IMG/VR virus record: IMGVR_UViG_3300010157_000008
Span: 1-39,501 of that record
Reading direction: 5' to 3' (one strand)
DNA from: a virus
DNA length: 39,501 nt
Shown here: positions 17,618 to 27,242 of the stretch, in pieces
Layout: every line of letters starts with the position of its first letter
Numbering within the stretch: position 1 is the first letter of the stretch
The notes under the pieces: generated by a model
The model's input: only the letters and a program-made list of their open reading frames with translations
The model's database searches: none
What the model was told of the DNA's origin: nothing
Program-made: the position numbers and the translations under genes

Positions 17618-19474
17618 ATGGCAGGCAAAAAGGTATCTAAAGAAGACTCCCAAAAACAGGTACTAGCCCAACTCTCACAGGGTGCTACAATCAAGATGGC
17701 AATGGAAACTGTGGGTCGTACAGAGGCTGCTTATCGCCAATGGTGCTTCCTAGACGAAGAGTTTAAAGGTAAGGCTGAGGCTGCTCGCCTCTCAGGTAAG
17801 GGCATACAGGTTGATTTAGAGAACCTTAAGGATATCTCCTACCAAGACTTCTGTGAACAGTTCCTGGATACCAAGTTGTTTGACCATCACCTTGACTGGG
17901 TTGACCTCATCGAGGGTAAGGAACCTAGGTGGATTCACCCATCTATGACATATGAGCAGGGTGCCCTAAATCGTGTCCTCATCAATGTCCCACCTGAGCA
18001 TGCTAAGTCTACAGTTATCACAACTAACTATGTGACCTACAAGATTGTTACCAATCCTAACTCCCGAGTCATTATCGTCTCCAAGACTCAGGGCATGGCT
18101 CGTAAGTTTCTCGGAGCCATCAAGACAAGACTTTCACATCCAGCCTTTACTAAGATGCAGGTTGCCTTCGGCCCTCAAGGTGGATATAAGCAAGATGCTA
18201 CCCAATGGTCAGCAGATATGATTTACCTAGGTACTGGTCGTGACTCAGGCGAGAAGGACCCAACCGTACAAGCCCTCGGTTTTGGTTCTCAGATTTATGG
18301 TGCTCGTGCCGACCTGATTATCCTAGACGACGTTGTGATGTCCTCAAATGCCCATGAGTGGGAGAAGCAAATTGAATGGCTTCAAAAGGAAGTTATCACA
18401 CGCTTAGGGCGACATGGAAAACTGCTTATCGTAGGAACCCGTGTCGCTCCTATTGACTTATATAAGATGATACGAGATGGCTCACAATGGACTGGTGGCA
18501 AAAGCCCCTTTACCTATTTCAGCCAACCTGCAGTTCTAGAATTTGATGAGAAGCCTGTTAATTGGAAAGCCCTATGGCCTAAGACTGACAGACCCGAAGG
18601 TGAAGTGGACGAACCAGATGAGCAAGGACTATACACAAAGTGGGACGGCCCATCTCTCTTTACTCGTCGCTCTGAGGTTGCTCCTTCTGTATGGGCTCTG
18701 GTTTATCAGCAGGAAGATGTCATGGAAGATTCTATCTTTCCTCCTGCCTGCGTCATTGGTAGCGTTAATGGTATGCGCAAACGAGGACCCCTCAAACAGG
18801 GAGCCCCGGGCCACCCGGTCCACATGGAGTCAACGTATACAGTTATGGGACTTGACCCTGCGATGACAGGTAACACGGGTGCAGTCATTGCGACATACAA
18901 CCGTGCTGATTCAAAGATTTACGTTCTTGATGCCGTGAATATGACTGACCCAACTCCAATGAAGATTAGAACACTCATTGAAGAATGGGTTGAGAAGTAT
19001 AAGCCACAAGAACTACGTATTGAAATCAATGCCCACCAGAAGGCTTACGCCTTGGATGATGAACTTCGTCAATGGCTTGCTTCATATGGTACGCAACTTA
19101 ACTCACACTTTACTGGTAAGAATAAGTGGGACACATCTTTTGGTGTAGCATCTATGGCTTCTCTCTTTGGTAATCTTAGAGATGGTCGCTTCCAAGATAA
19201 TAACATTATACAATTGCCAAGTAATGAAGGCTCAGAAGGTCTTAAGACTTTAGTACAGCAACTCATTACATGGAAACCAGACACACGAAATCCAACAGAT
19301 ACAGTAATGGCTCTGTGGTTTGCAATCATTCGCATACGCGAGTTAATGCAAAAGTCAAGCAGGATTGCCCAGTACCAAAACAATAGATGGGCAACCCGAG
19401 CACAGAAGCAGTCACGAATGTCTATTAACTTAGATGAATCCTTTGCAGAGCAATGGACGGAAACCTACGGATAG
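17618..19474 (+). CDS. terL: Terminase large subunit (with N-terminal helix-turn-helix-like segment)
   Basis: The 618-aa protein is the DNA-packaging ATPase and nuclease. The ATPase part has the variant P-loop NVPPEHAKST (123-132), a VIIVSKTQGMARKF strand-helix and Walker B LIILDDVV (233-240). The C-terminal RNase-H-like nuclease begins at GLDPAMTGNTGAVI (D413). Residues 1-60 hold a helix-turn-helix-like stretch (GATIKMAMETVGRTEAAYRQ) that resembles the DNA-binding start of small terminase subunits, and no separate small subunit is found upstream. AGGGG precedes the ATG. It is the first gene of the structural operon. Confidence 0.9.
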   Translation: MAGKKVSKEDSQKQVLAQLSQGATIKMAMETVGRTEAAYRQWCFLDEEFKGKAEAARLSGKGIQVDLENLKDISYQDFCEQFLDTKLFDHHLDWVDLIEGKEPRWIHPSMTYEQGALNRVLINVPPEHAKSTVITTNYVTYKIVTNPNSRVIIVSKTQGMARKFLGAIKTRLSHPAFTKMQVAFGPQGGYKQDATQWSADMIYLGTGRDSGEKDPTVQALGFGSQIYGARADLIILDDVVMSSNAHEWEKQIEWLQKEVITRLGRHGKLLIVGTRVAPIDLYKMIRDGSQWTGGKSPFTYFSQPAVLEFDEKPVNWKALWPKTDRPEGEVDEPDEQGLYTKWDGPSLFTRRSEVAPSVWALVYQQEDVMEDSIFPPACVIGSVNGMRKRGPLKQGAPGHPVHMESTYTVMGLDPAMTGNTGAVIATYNRADSKIYVLDAVNMTDPTPMKIRTLIEEWVEKYKPQELRIEINAHQKAYALDDELRQWLASYGTQLNSHFTGKNKWDTSFGVASMASLFGNLRDGRFQDNNIIQLPSNEGSEGLKTLVQQLITWKPDTRNPTDTVMALWFAIIRIRELMQKSSRIAQYQNNRWATRAQKQSRMSINLDESFAEQWTETYG

Positions 19475-19481
19475 GAAACCA

Positions 19482-21281
19482 ATGGCATTAACAATCCAGC
19501 AGATTGCAGCACGCGTTGATTCGCTGCGCTATCGTGCATCTGAGCGCGATGCTCGAGCAGGGGATGTCCTTTCTGTACGTCAAGGTAAAATCGCAGAAGT
19601 ATATCCTGACTTCTTTCCAGATGGCGTAGATACTAACGTAGTTGCTAACTTCATTGATATCGTTGCACGCGACCTATCAGAAGTAATGGCACCACTTCCT
19701 GCGGTTAACTGCTCAGCAGCAAATGCTGTTAATGACCGCGCTCGTAACTTTGCAGATAAGCGTACACGTATTGCATCTAATTACTTTGTACACTCAGACC
19801 TATCGGTCCAGATGTATACAGGTGCTGACCATTATATCACATATGGATTTGTTCCATTCATTATTGAACTTGATGAGGAGTCTAAACTCCCTCGTATCAA
19901 AGTAGAAGACCCACGACTTTCCTATCCTGAGTTCGACCGCTATGGTCGATGCGTCGCATTCGCTAAGCGATATGCCATGACGCTTGGTGAACTGGTCGCC
20001 CAGTTCCCAGAATTTGAAGCGCAACTCCTCGGACAATCTGGTTATAAGCAAGACCTTAACTCTTTAATTAATCTATATCGTTACTATGATAAAGACCAGT
20101 CTATTGTTTATATTCCAGACCGTCAGAATCTAGTTCTATCTCACGCTAATAACCCACTTGGCAAGATGATGGTTATCATTGCTAAGCGCCCATCAGTTGA
20201 TGGTGAAATGCGTGGACAATTTGATGATGTACTCGGTATCCAATTACTTCGTAATCGCTTTGCGATGCTTGCTATGGAAGCCGCAGAAAAATCAGTTCAA
20301 TCTCCTATCGTTCTTCCAAACGATGTTCAGGAACTACAACTTGGTGGAGATGCTGTTATTCGTACAGCAAACCCACAGGGTGTACGCCGTGTAGAACTAA
20401 CTTTACCACAAGGTGCATTCACTGAACAAAATCTCCTTAATCAGGAACTCCGTGTCGGAGCCCGTTATCCGGAGGGCCGTACAGGCAACATCAATGCTTC
20501 TGTTGTTACCGGTCAAGGCGTACAGGCCCTTATGGGTGCCTTTGATACGCAAGTTAAATCTTCACAGGCAATCTTTGCAGCCGCTTTACGCGATGTAATT
20601 GGTCTGTGTTTCCATGTTGATGAATATTTCTTCAACGAGGAGAAGACGATTCGTGGTGTGGATGCTGGTTCACCTTATGTGGTAACATATACCCCTTCAA
20701 AGGATATCAAGGGTGACCACTCTGCAGACGTTCGTTATGGCATGCTGGCTGGTTTAAACCCAGCACAGGGACTTATCTTCATGCTCCAAGCCTTAGGTGG
20801 AAAGTTAATTTCCAAGGACATGGCTATGCGTGAACTTCCATTCAATGTGAATGTTACACAGGAGCAAGAAAAAATCGAAGTGGAAGATATGCGTAACTCG
20901 CTTATCAATTCTCTTCAATCATACACCCAAGCAATACCACAGATGGCTTCACAAGGGGGAGACCCTACGGAAATCATCAGTAAGATTGCACAGGTTATCA
21001 AAGCGCGTCAGGGTGGTAAATCTATCGAAGATGCCATTGGGGAAATATTCGCGCCTCAAGTTCCTCCTGCTGGAGCCCAATCACAGGTAGAGCAACCGTC
21101 CCCTGCTCCCTCTGGTGCACCAGTAGGAGGCACACCAATGCCTGGACAAGGTGCTCCTCAACAAGCGCAACCTCAAGAAACCTTTACACCACAAGCACGA
21201 CCTGAAATTCAAAGCATCTTATCTAGTTTAAGTGCAAGCGGTAAAGCAGGCGGTAGCGCACGTACAGTATCCAAGAGATAA
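19482..21281 (+). CDS. Portal protein
   Basis: The 599-aa protein starts at the ATG 8 bases after the terminase stop (AGGA upstream); a longer start inside the terminase gene is unlikely. Size, position directly after the terminase, the N-terminal pattern (FIDIVARDLSEVMAPLP), a Tyr-rich wing and a long helical stem region (about 400-520) fit a dodecameric portal. The last 75 residues are Pro/Gln/Gly-rich low complexity. The portal is the DNA gateway and assembly nucleus of the capsid. Confidence 0.85.
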   Translation: MALTIQQIAARVDSLRYRASERDARAGDVLSVRQGKIAEVYPDFFPDGVDTNVVANFIDIVARDLSEVMAPLPAVNCSAANAVNDRARNFADKRTRIASNYFVHSDLSVQMYTGADHYITYGFVPFIIELDEESKLPRIKVEDPRLSYPEFDRYGRCVAFAKRYAMTLGELVAQFPEFEAQLLGQSGYKQDLNSLINLYRYYDKDQSIVYIPDRQNLVLSHANNPLGKMMVIIAKRPSVDGEMRGQFDDVLGIQLLRNRFAMLAMEAAEKSVQSPIVLPNDVQELQLGGDAVIRTANPQGVRRVELTLPQGAFTEQNLLNQELRVGARYPEGRTGNINASVVTGQGVQALMGAFDTQVKSSQAIFAAALRDVIGLCFHVDEYFFNEEKTIRGVDAGSPYVVTYTPSKDIKGDHSADVRYGMLAGLNPAQGLIFMLQALGGKLISKDMAMRELPFNVNVTQEQEKIEVEDMRNSLINSLQSYTQAIPQMASQGGDPTEIISKIAQVIKARQGGKSIEDAIGEIFAPQVPPAGAQSQVEQPSPAPSGAPVGGTPMPGQGAPQQAQPQETFTPQARPEIQSILSSLSASGKAGGSARTVSKR

Positions 21282-21297
21282 TTAAACAGGAGGAATA

Positions 21298-21744
21298 ATG
21301 GCTGGTAATCAGAATAGTGGCGGTAATCGCCCGTCTGCACCACAGAACAATCCTGCTAATGTCTCAGCGACTGGCGGAGCAGGACAAAGTGGAGTTCCAA
21401 ATCTCCAATATACAGGTTTTTCTTATGGACAAAATCAAGCAACTAACCAACAGGCCGCATCTGCTCCTATGGGTTCACCAGCACAGGCAGCACCTGCTCC
21501 TGCACTAGGTTCTAATGGACAACCATTAAGCCCACTTGTTCATCTTGATGCACCATCTGAAAATCCAAATCGTCCAATCACACATGGAATGCCATTTGGT
21601 GATGGCGCTGGTCCAGAAGTTATTCCACTTCCACAGCAGATTAAGCCAGATAACCCATCACTTGATATTATTAAAGCATTATACCAACAAGACCCACGAA
21701 ACGAAGACCTCCGATACATTATTGAATCGGCAGGTAATAAGTAG
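21298..21744 (+). CDS. Low-complexity structural-module protein (148 aa)
   Basis: Residues 1-75 are rich in Asn, Gly, Gln, Pro and Ala. The end (NPSLDIIKALYQQDPRNEDLRYIIESAGNK) is a helical hairpin. AGGAGG precedes the start. A disordered arm plus a small folded end suggests a portal-associated or minor head protein. No family is recognised. Confidence 0.65.
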   Translation: MAGNQNSGGNRPSAPQNNPANVSATGGAGQSGVPNLQYTGFSYGQNQATNQQAASAPMGSPAQAAPAPALGSNGQPLSPLVHLDAPSENPNRPITHGMPFGDGAGPEVIPLPQQIKPDNPSLDIIKALYQQDPRNEDLRYIIESAGNK

Positions 21745-24700
21745 TGGCGGTTAAATATGCTAAAGATGTTAATGGTAACTTTGTTGGGCAAGATTCAACA
21801 ACTTCTGGTATAACTCAAGCAGAACTTGATGCTCAAACAACTTTTGCAAATGCCTCACGTATTGATGCATATACTGCTGAAAAGATTAAAGGAAATGCTA
21901 ATCTTGGTTCACCTACATCTGCTGGAGTTCTTACTGCTCTTAGCAAAGTTGGCGTTGATATAAACAGTAAAGTTGGAAACAACATTGCTACAATTGATGC
22001 TCAAACTCGTAGTGCTCGTCTTGCTAACCAACAAGATGTTGCCGCTAAAAAAAGCACAGATGCATTTAATAAAAGTTTAGTTGGACAATTCTGGTCTGGT
22101 GTTAAAGGAACTGTAAGAGGCGTATCTGTTATCGGTGGCGCAGGTTGGGAAGCATTAAATGCTGGTTATAGAAATGCATTTACTGGAGTACAAGCATTAG
22201 CGGGAAACAAAGAAGCAGAAGCGAAACTTAAAGGACAAAACCCACTCCTTGCTGGTGGTGGAATAATTAATCCTGCAGAAACTAAACAGGTTACTGCTGG
22301 TCAAGTATTCATAAAAGCATTAAAAGATATTTCTCATGGAAATCTTCCAAAAGTAGAGACTGGTGTTGGGTTCTTCCCATCAGAAGAGACTGGTGCTGGT
22401 ATGCTTGCGCGCCAGGCTAGCCTGAATGCTGCAAAAATAGCAGTCAAAGATTCAACTGGAAAAATCATTGGCTACCAACCAAGAGTAATGTTTGGTGATG
22501 CAGCATCTGAAATTTTAACTTTAGGTCATCCAGAAAATTCTGCTGGACAAGTAATCTCTGCTGTTGCAGATATTGGAGCATCATTTTACTTTGACCCACA
22601 ACTTGCACGAGCAAAGCAAATTAAAGCCCTTGCTAAGGCGGCAACCCAAGCGCGTGCTACTGGAGCGATGGCAGAAGCAGCAAAGATTGATGACCGTGTT
22701 ACTAAACTTAAGGATGCTCAGACTGCTGTTGTAGAGGCTAGAGATGCTGCACTTAAGCAAATGGATGATACCAACTCTGCTCAACTTGAGACAAATAAAC
22801 TTGTTGCCAAAGGTGCACGCGATGCGTGGCAGGGTAAGAATGTAGAAGCAATAAAGGCTAGCAAAGGCGTACAGATTCAGCAGAATCGCGTTGATGACCT
22901 TGCTAGAATTATGGAAGAGCGCGCTGGAAATCTTGATGCTGCAAAGAAAGAACTTGCAGATGCTAAGGTTGCAATAAAGACGCCTGACCAACTTGGTAAA
23001 TTACAAGCAGAATTAGCCAAAGCGAAAGCAACGGTTAAAGAACTTAAAGACAAGAGTACAACAATTGTTAATGGCGAAGAAGTACTTGCTAAAAGTGTAC
23101 GCCTTTCTGCTTCTGATACTGTAAAAAGTTTAACTACTAAGATTAAAGAATTATCTGCTTTGCCTCCAGAGGCAACCGATGTTAATAGAATTCCTGCTGC
23201 TAAAGCAGCACTAGAGCAAGCAATAAAAGATTTTAAAGAAGTTAAAGATGCTCATAAGGGTATGACATCTGAACTTAAAGTTCGTATGCGCAATGCTAAG
23301 TTGACTGCTAAAGCACAAGATATTGCTGCTACAGAATATGTAAAGCGCAACTCTAGGCTTCGTCAAGTATCTGCAGTTCTTGCAGACAAGACAACTAAAG
23401 CAGAACAAAAACAAAAGATTTGGGCTGATGCTCTTGAAAAACTTTCTGGTTTAAAAACCGTAGAAGGAGATGCCAGTTTCTCGTATCAAAAGATTGCTGA
23501 CTTTCTAACAGGCGGTCATGGTAATGCTCCTCTTAATCATCTTGTAGAGATGTCAGATTGGAAGCAAATCTGGCGTGCATCCAAAGGTAAGATTAACTCT
23601 GAATTAGCACAACAACTTGCTGCTGCTAAATCTACAGATGAAGTCTTAAATGCTATTGCTCCATTCTTAAAGCGTGGAGACCTTGCTGCTGGTATGCTAA
23701 AGCCAAGCAAAATTGAAACCCTTGGTGCTAATCTTTCTGAAAAGATGACACCTATTGCAGATAACTTGCAGTTTCTATTGCCTGCTGCTAAGGTATTAAC
23801 TGGAGTTGGTGCACGCGTAGGTCATCGTATGCCACTTCACAACCAAGTAGCAAGCCTATTCCATGCAACAGTATCTGGTTCGAGAAAATTAAAAGACTTT
23901 GCATCTAAAGAATATAAGACTCAAATTAAGTCTGGCGCATTTATTAATATCCATGATACAGAAGAATTGCTTCATGCTGTAGATGGATTTGGTACTGCAG
24001 TTGGATTGAATAAAGTTGAGTTAGATAAACTCATCGAGAAGATTGCAACTGCTCCAACTGCATCAGTTCGCGGTTACACTGCATCTGTTGACTTGATGAA
24101 AGCAGTATTTGCGCAACATGCAGGAAATATTCCAGAGAAATTGCAAAAGCAATTTAAGGAAGTTACTACTGCATTCAAAGATAGCAATGAAAAGATGGCA
24201 TCATACTGGGCAACACGCCATATAAATGGTGCTTATCTTGACTATGTTGACCTAGCAGGAAAGAAGATTAGACTTCCTAATGCTCACCTAGAGTCTGAAT
24301 TATTGAATTCTACAGTATATCTTCCATCTGCATCAGAAGTTCTTAAACTCACATCTAAACTTTCTAAGATGCATCTTGGATGGACTACTAAAGTTGGAGA
24401 TAAGTTAATCTCTGATTACTGGAAGAAGATGCAACTTGTTCGTCCTGCTTTCGTTGTTCGTAACATTGCAGAAGAGCAACTCCGTGTATTTGGAACTGGC
24501 CATATTTCATTATTCAATAATCCATTGATGGCTATCTCAATGTGGATGGGTCGTCCAGAAGGTAATAAACTTCGTAGAGTTATGTATCAGATGGACCAAC
24601 ATCGTAATAATATTTTTGATAAGAACTTTACAACAGGTTCAGATATTGAAGATGTTCTAAATGAGACTGCAGCACATGACCTAACCAACTCATATGTTAA

Positions 24701-27242
24701 TATCATGTCAGCAGACCATGCTGGTTCATTTGATGATAGAGCAATCAAAGTTCTACCACTAAAGAATCTTAACAATGTTGGTCCTGGACATGAGCGTTTC
24801 TTCGATGGAATTGCAAATCAATTGCGCGTTCTTAACTCTGATGCTATGGCTAGAGTTGTAGCGGGAGTAAAAGTTCCTGAAATTGAGAATGCAGTTAAAG
24901 CAGGAGCAAAACGCGAAGATGCTGTAATTGATTATTTCCTTTCTGGTGGAGGACGCAAGGCTCTTGAAGAAAGAGTATCTGCATCATCAGAAGATTTTAA
25001 AAACTTCATGTATACTCGTGATGGAATTAAACAATATTTGTACACAGGACTAGACCCTAAGGGTAAAGATATCTCTGTGCTTGCTAGAATACTTGAAACC
25101 ACAGGTGGTAATTCAGCACTTCGTGAAATCGTTGCAAATGGCAAGGTAGTTTCTAATGGAGTTTTGCATGAAATTCCAAGACCCTTTACATCTGCAGTTA
25201 ATTCTATAACGAATGCTAAGCAAATTAAAAAAGGCAGAAAAGCACTGCTGGATTCACAGGCTGATTTTGCTAATTCTATCAAAGACACATTTAGTGGTGC
25301 TGGTAAGTGGGATGATGTTGTAGTTAACGTCCCATCAAGGAATGCAGCGCACGCTATCGCTACAGATAAGCCAGGAATGGTTAAATCTGTTGTCGATGGA
25401 TTCTTTGATATATCTACTCAACTTGAAAAGAACTCAACCTTTGGTCCAGAGTTCCGCCAATCCTACTGGGATGCTATTAATGATATAGCAAAAGCACTTA
25501 ACCCAGAGGCTAAAGCACAACTTGCTACAGTTGCAGAACATTCTTTAAAGCCTTTATTATTTAGAGGTAAGAATATTGGCGAGAAGCATCCCATATGGTC
25601 TGCATTCAATGCGGCCGAAGGTAAGGGAACAATGAGTATTGAAGATGCTCATATCTATGCTGATAATGTTGCTCGCAATCACGTCAAAGAGTTGTTCTAT
25701 AATGCTAACTCAAAGCGTCTTGTATTCCATCAGTTACGTTTAATAGCACCATTCGCTAATGCATGGGAAGATACCATTCATAAGTGGGCTAAGATTGGTC
25801 TAGAGGACCCCATTCAAGTATATAAGGGAATCAAATCTCTTAACTGGTTATCTAACCCAGCATCATCATCTTTATACCAACTCACTGATGCAAAAGATTA
25901 TTATAATCCAAACCAAGGATTCTTTTTCAGTGACCCCGAGACAGGACAGCAAATGTTTTGGGTTCCTTTTGTTGGAACAGTAATGGCTAAACTTGCTGGT
26001 GGATTAACTGGAAACAATTATAAGGGTGCTCCAATAGCATTTGCTACTAATCCAATGTCATTTAACTTTGCATTGGGTGCTGGTTCAATCCTACCTGGAG
26101 TAGGTCCTGGAGTTACACTTCCATTGTCTGCATTTGCTACTTGGCAACAAGGTGCAATTGATAATATGCCAGAAGGAATCAAGAACTGGTTGTTCCCATT
26201 TGGTCGCTCTGACTTTAGTTCGGGTCTCCAATCAGCAATTCTTCCTGCTAACTGGCAGAAGATTGTTGGTCCAATCCTTGGACAAAAAGATACATACGCA
26301 TCAACATTTAAGCCAGTAATGCAGTATCTTGCTGGCGGAGCAAACTATAATTTAGATGACCCTAATGACCAAGCGGCACTTGCAAAGAATGCAGACCACT
26401 TTGCTCGTTGGGTATCTATTATGCGCGGAATTGTTGGTATGGTTTCACCATCATCATTGCAGCCTAAGGGTCTTGCAACTGATGGTAATGGTGATGCTAT
26501 GACTCAGTTCACACTATATAAAGACTTCCAAGACATGGTAGTTAATAATAATGGTGATTATAATAAGGCTGTTGGAGATTTCCTAGATACATATGGTGCA
26601 ACTGCAGTATTTGCTATCATTAGTTCTACTACAGGTAATGGTCCAAGCAACTTGGACTCATATAAGTTCGTGACTAAACATCCAGATGTAGTTACCAAGT
26701 ATGGTGATATCTGGAGTTATGTAATGCCAGGTGGCGGACTGTCCCAAGAAATGTATCGTTGGAACTTAGTACATGGAACAAAGCAGAAGTTAACGCCTGC
26801 TCAGATGATTGAGAAGGCAAATAACCTTCGATTCTATGCAGCAAAGGATATGATTCTTGCTAAGGTAGATGCTGGTATCATGGATAAGGCTTCATATAAT
26901 GCTGCTACTAATCAACTTAAGTTGTCTATGAATGGTGGGCCCAAGTCTAGCACAGACTTTAACAAGTTCTCTCGTGTGATATTCCAACTTAAGTCTTTAA
27001 CAGAAGATAATAGATTCTCAGATGTTCCAGCAGTTGCTGGTCTTCGTGACTATCTATACCTTCGTGATACCGCTCTTGCTAAATTAAACAAGACAAGTAC
27101 TGATAAACTTGCTGGAACTGGTACTGTTGCCACACAGCAACGTGCATGGTTGTCAGAACAAGCAGTATGGATTATCAAGGATAACCCAGATTTCCAGAAG
27201 ATATTCTATCAGTTTTTTGCTAATGAATTGGAAGGTAAGTAA
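21744..27242 (+). CDS. Giant (1832-aa) presumed internal virion/ejection protein
   Basis: This is by far the largest gene, with a GTG start overlapping the previous stop (TAGTG). Residues about 310-570 are Lys/Glu/Ala-rich with long heptad-like helices (coiled coil). The middle is mixed helical. Residues about 1400-1470 contain hydrophobic Gly-rich segments (FWVPFVGTVMAKLAGGL, ALGAGSILPGVGPGVTLPL) able to enter membranes. Location between portal and scaffold, and no tape-measure gene after the capsid, favour an internal virion protein ejected with the DNA, as in short-tailed phages. A tape-measure-like role is the alternative. No lysozyme or polymerase motif was recognised. Confidence 0.6.
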   Translation: MAVKYAKDVNGNFVGQDSTTSGITQAELDAQTTFANASRIDAYTAEKIKGNANLGSPTSAGVLTALSKVGVDINSKVGNNIATIDAQTRSARLANQQDVAAKKSTDAFNKSLVGQFWSGVKGTVRGVSVIGGAGWEALNAGYRNAFTGVQALAGNKEAEAKLKGQNPLLAGGGIINPAETKQVTAGQVFIKALKDISHGNLPKVETGVGFFPSEETGAGMLARQASLNAAKIAVKDSTGKIIGYQPRVMFGDAASEILTLGHPENSAGQVISAVADIGASFYFDPQLARAKQIKALAKAATQARATGAMAEAAKIDDRVTKLKDAQTAVVEARDAALKQMDDTNSAQLETNKLVAKGARDAWQGKNVEAIKASKGVQIQQNRVDDLARIMEERAGNLDAAKKELADAKVAIKTPDQLGKLQAELAKAKATVKELKDKSTTIVNGEEVLAKSVRLSASDTVKSLTTKIKELSALPPEATDVNRIPAAKAALEQAIKDFKEVKDAHKGMTSELKVRMRNAKLTAKAQDIAATEYVKRNSRLRQVSAVLADKTTKAEQKQKIWADALEKLSGLKTVEGDASFSYQKIADFLTGGHGNAPLNHLVEMSDWKQIWRASKGKINSELAQQLAAAKSTDEVLNAIAPFLKRGDLAAGMLKPSKIETLGANLSEKMTPIADNLQFLLPAAKVLTGVGARVGHRMPLHNQVASLFHATVSGSRKLKDFASKEYKTQIKSGAFINIHDTEELLHAVDGFGTAVGLNKVELDKLIEKIATAPTASVRGYTASVDLMKAVFAQHAGNIPEKLQKQFKEVTTAFKDSNEKMASYWATRHINGAYLDYVDLAGKKIRLPNAHLESELLNSTVYLPSASEVLKLTSKLSKMHLGWTTKVGDKLISDYWKKMQLVRPAFVVRNIAEEQLRVFGTGHISLFNNPLMAISMWMGRPEGNKLRRVMYQMDQHRNNIFDKNFTTGSDIEDVLNETAAHDLTNSYVNIMSADHAGSFDDRAIKVLPLKNLNNVGPGHERFFDGIANQLRVLNSDAMARVVAGVKVPEIENAVKAGAKREDAVIDYFLSGGGRKALEERVSASSEDFKNFMYTRDGIKQYLYTGLDPKGKDISVLARILETTGGNSALREIVANGKVVSNGVLHEIPRPFTSAVNSITNAKQIKKGRKALLDSQADFANSIKDTFSGAGKWDDVVVNVPSRNAAHAIATDKPGMVKSVVDGFFDISTQLEKNSTFGPEFRQSYWDAINDIAKALNPEAKAQLATVAEHSLKPLLFRGKNIGEKHPIWSAFNAAEGKGTMSIEDAHIYADNVARNHVKELFYNANSKRLVFHQLRLIAPFANAWEDTIHKWAKIGLEDPIQVYKGIKSLNWLSNPASSSLYQLTDAKDYYNPNQGFFFSDPETGQQMFWVPFVGTVMAKLAGGLTGNNYKGAPIAFATNPMSFNFALGAGSILPGVGPGVTLPLSAFATWQQGAIDNMPEGIKNWLFPFGRSDFSSGLQSAILPANWQKIVGPILGQKDTYASTFKPVMQYLAGGANYNLDDPNDQAALAKNADHFARWVSIMRGIVGMVSPSSLQPKGLATDGNGDAMTQFTLYKDFQDMVVNNNGDYNKAVGDFLDTYGATAVFAIISSTTGNGPSNLDSYKFVTKHPDVVTKYGDIWSYVMPGGGLSQEMYRWNLVHGTKQKLTPAQMIEKANNLRFYAAKDMILAKVDAGIMDKASYNAATNQLKLSMNGGPKSSTDFNKFSRVIFQLKSLTEDNRFSDVPAVAGLRDYLYLRDTALAKLNKTSTDKLAGTGTVATQQRAWLSEQAVWIIKDNPDFQKIFYQFFANELEGK

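Noticed and set aside
22581-23414. Two long minus-strand frames inside the giant virion gene
   Set aside because: They mirror the Lys/Ala-rich coiled-coil codons of the plus strand and have Cys/Leu/Ser-rich, non-protein-like sequences.
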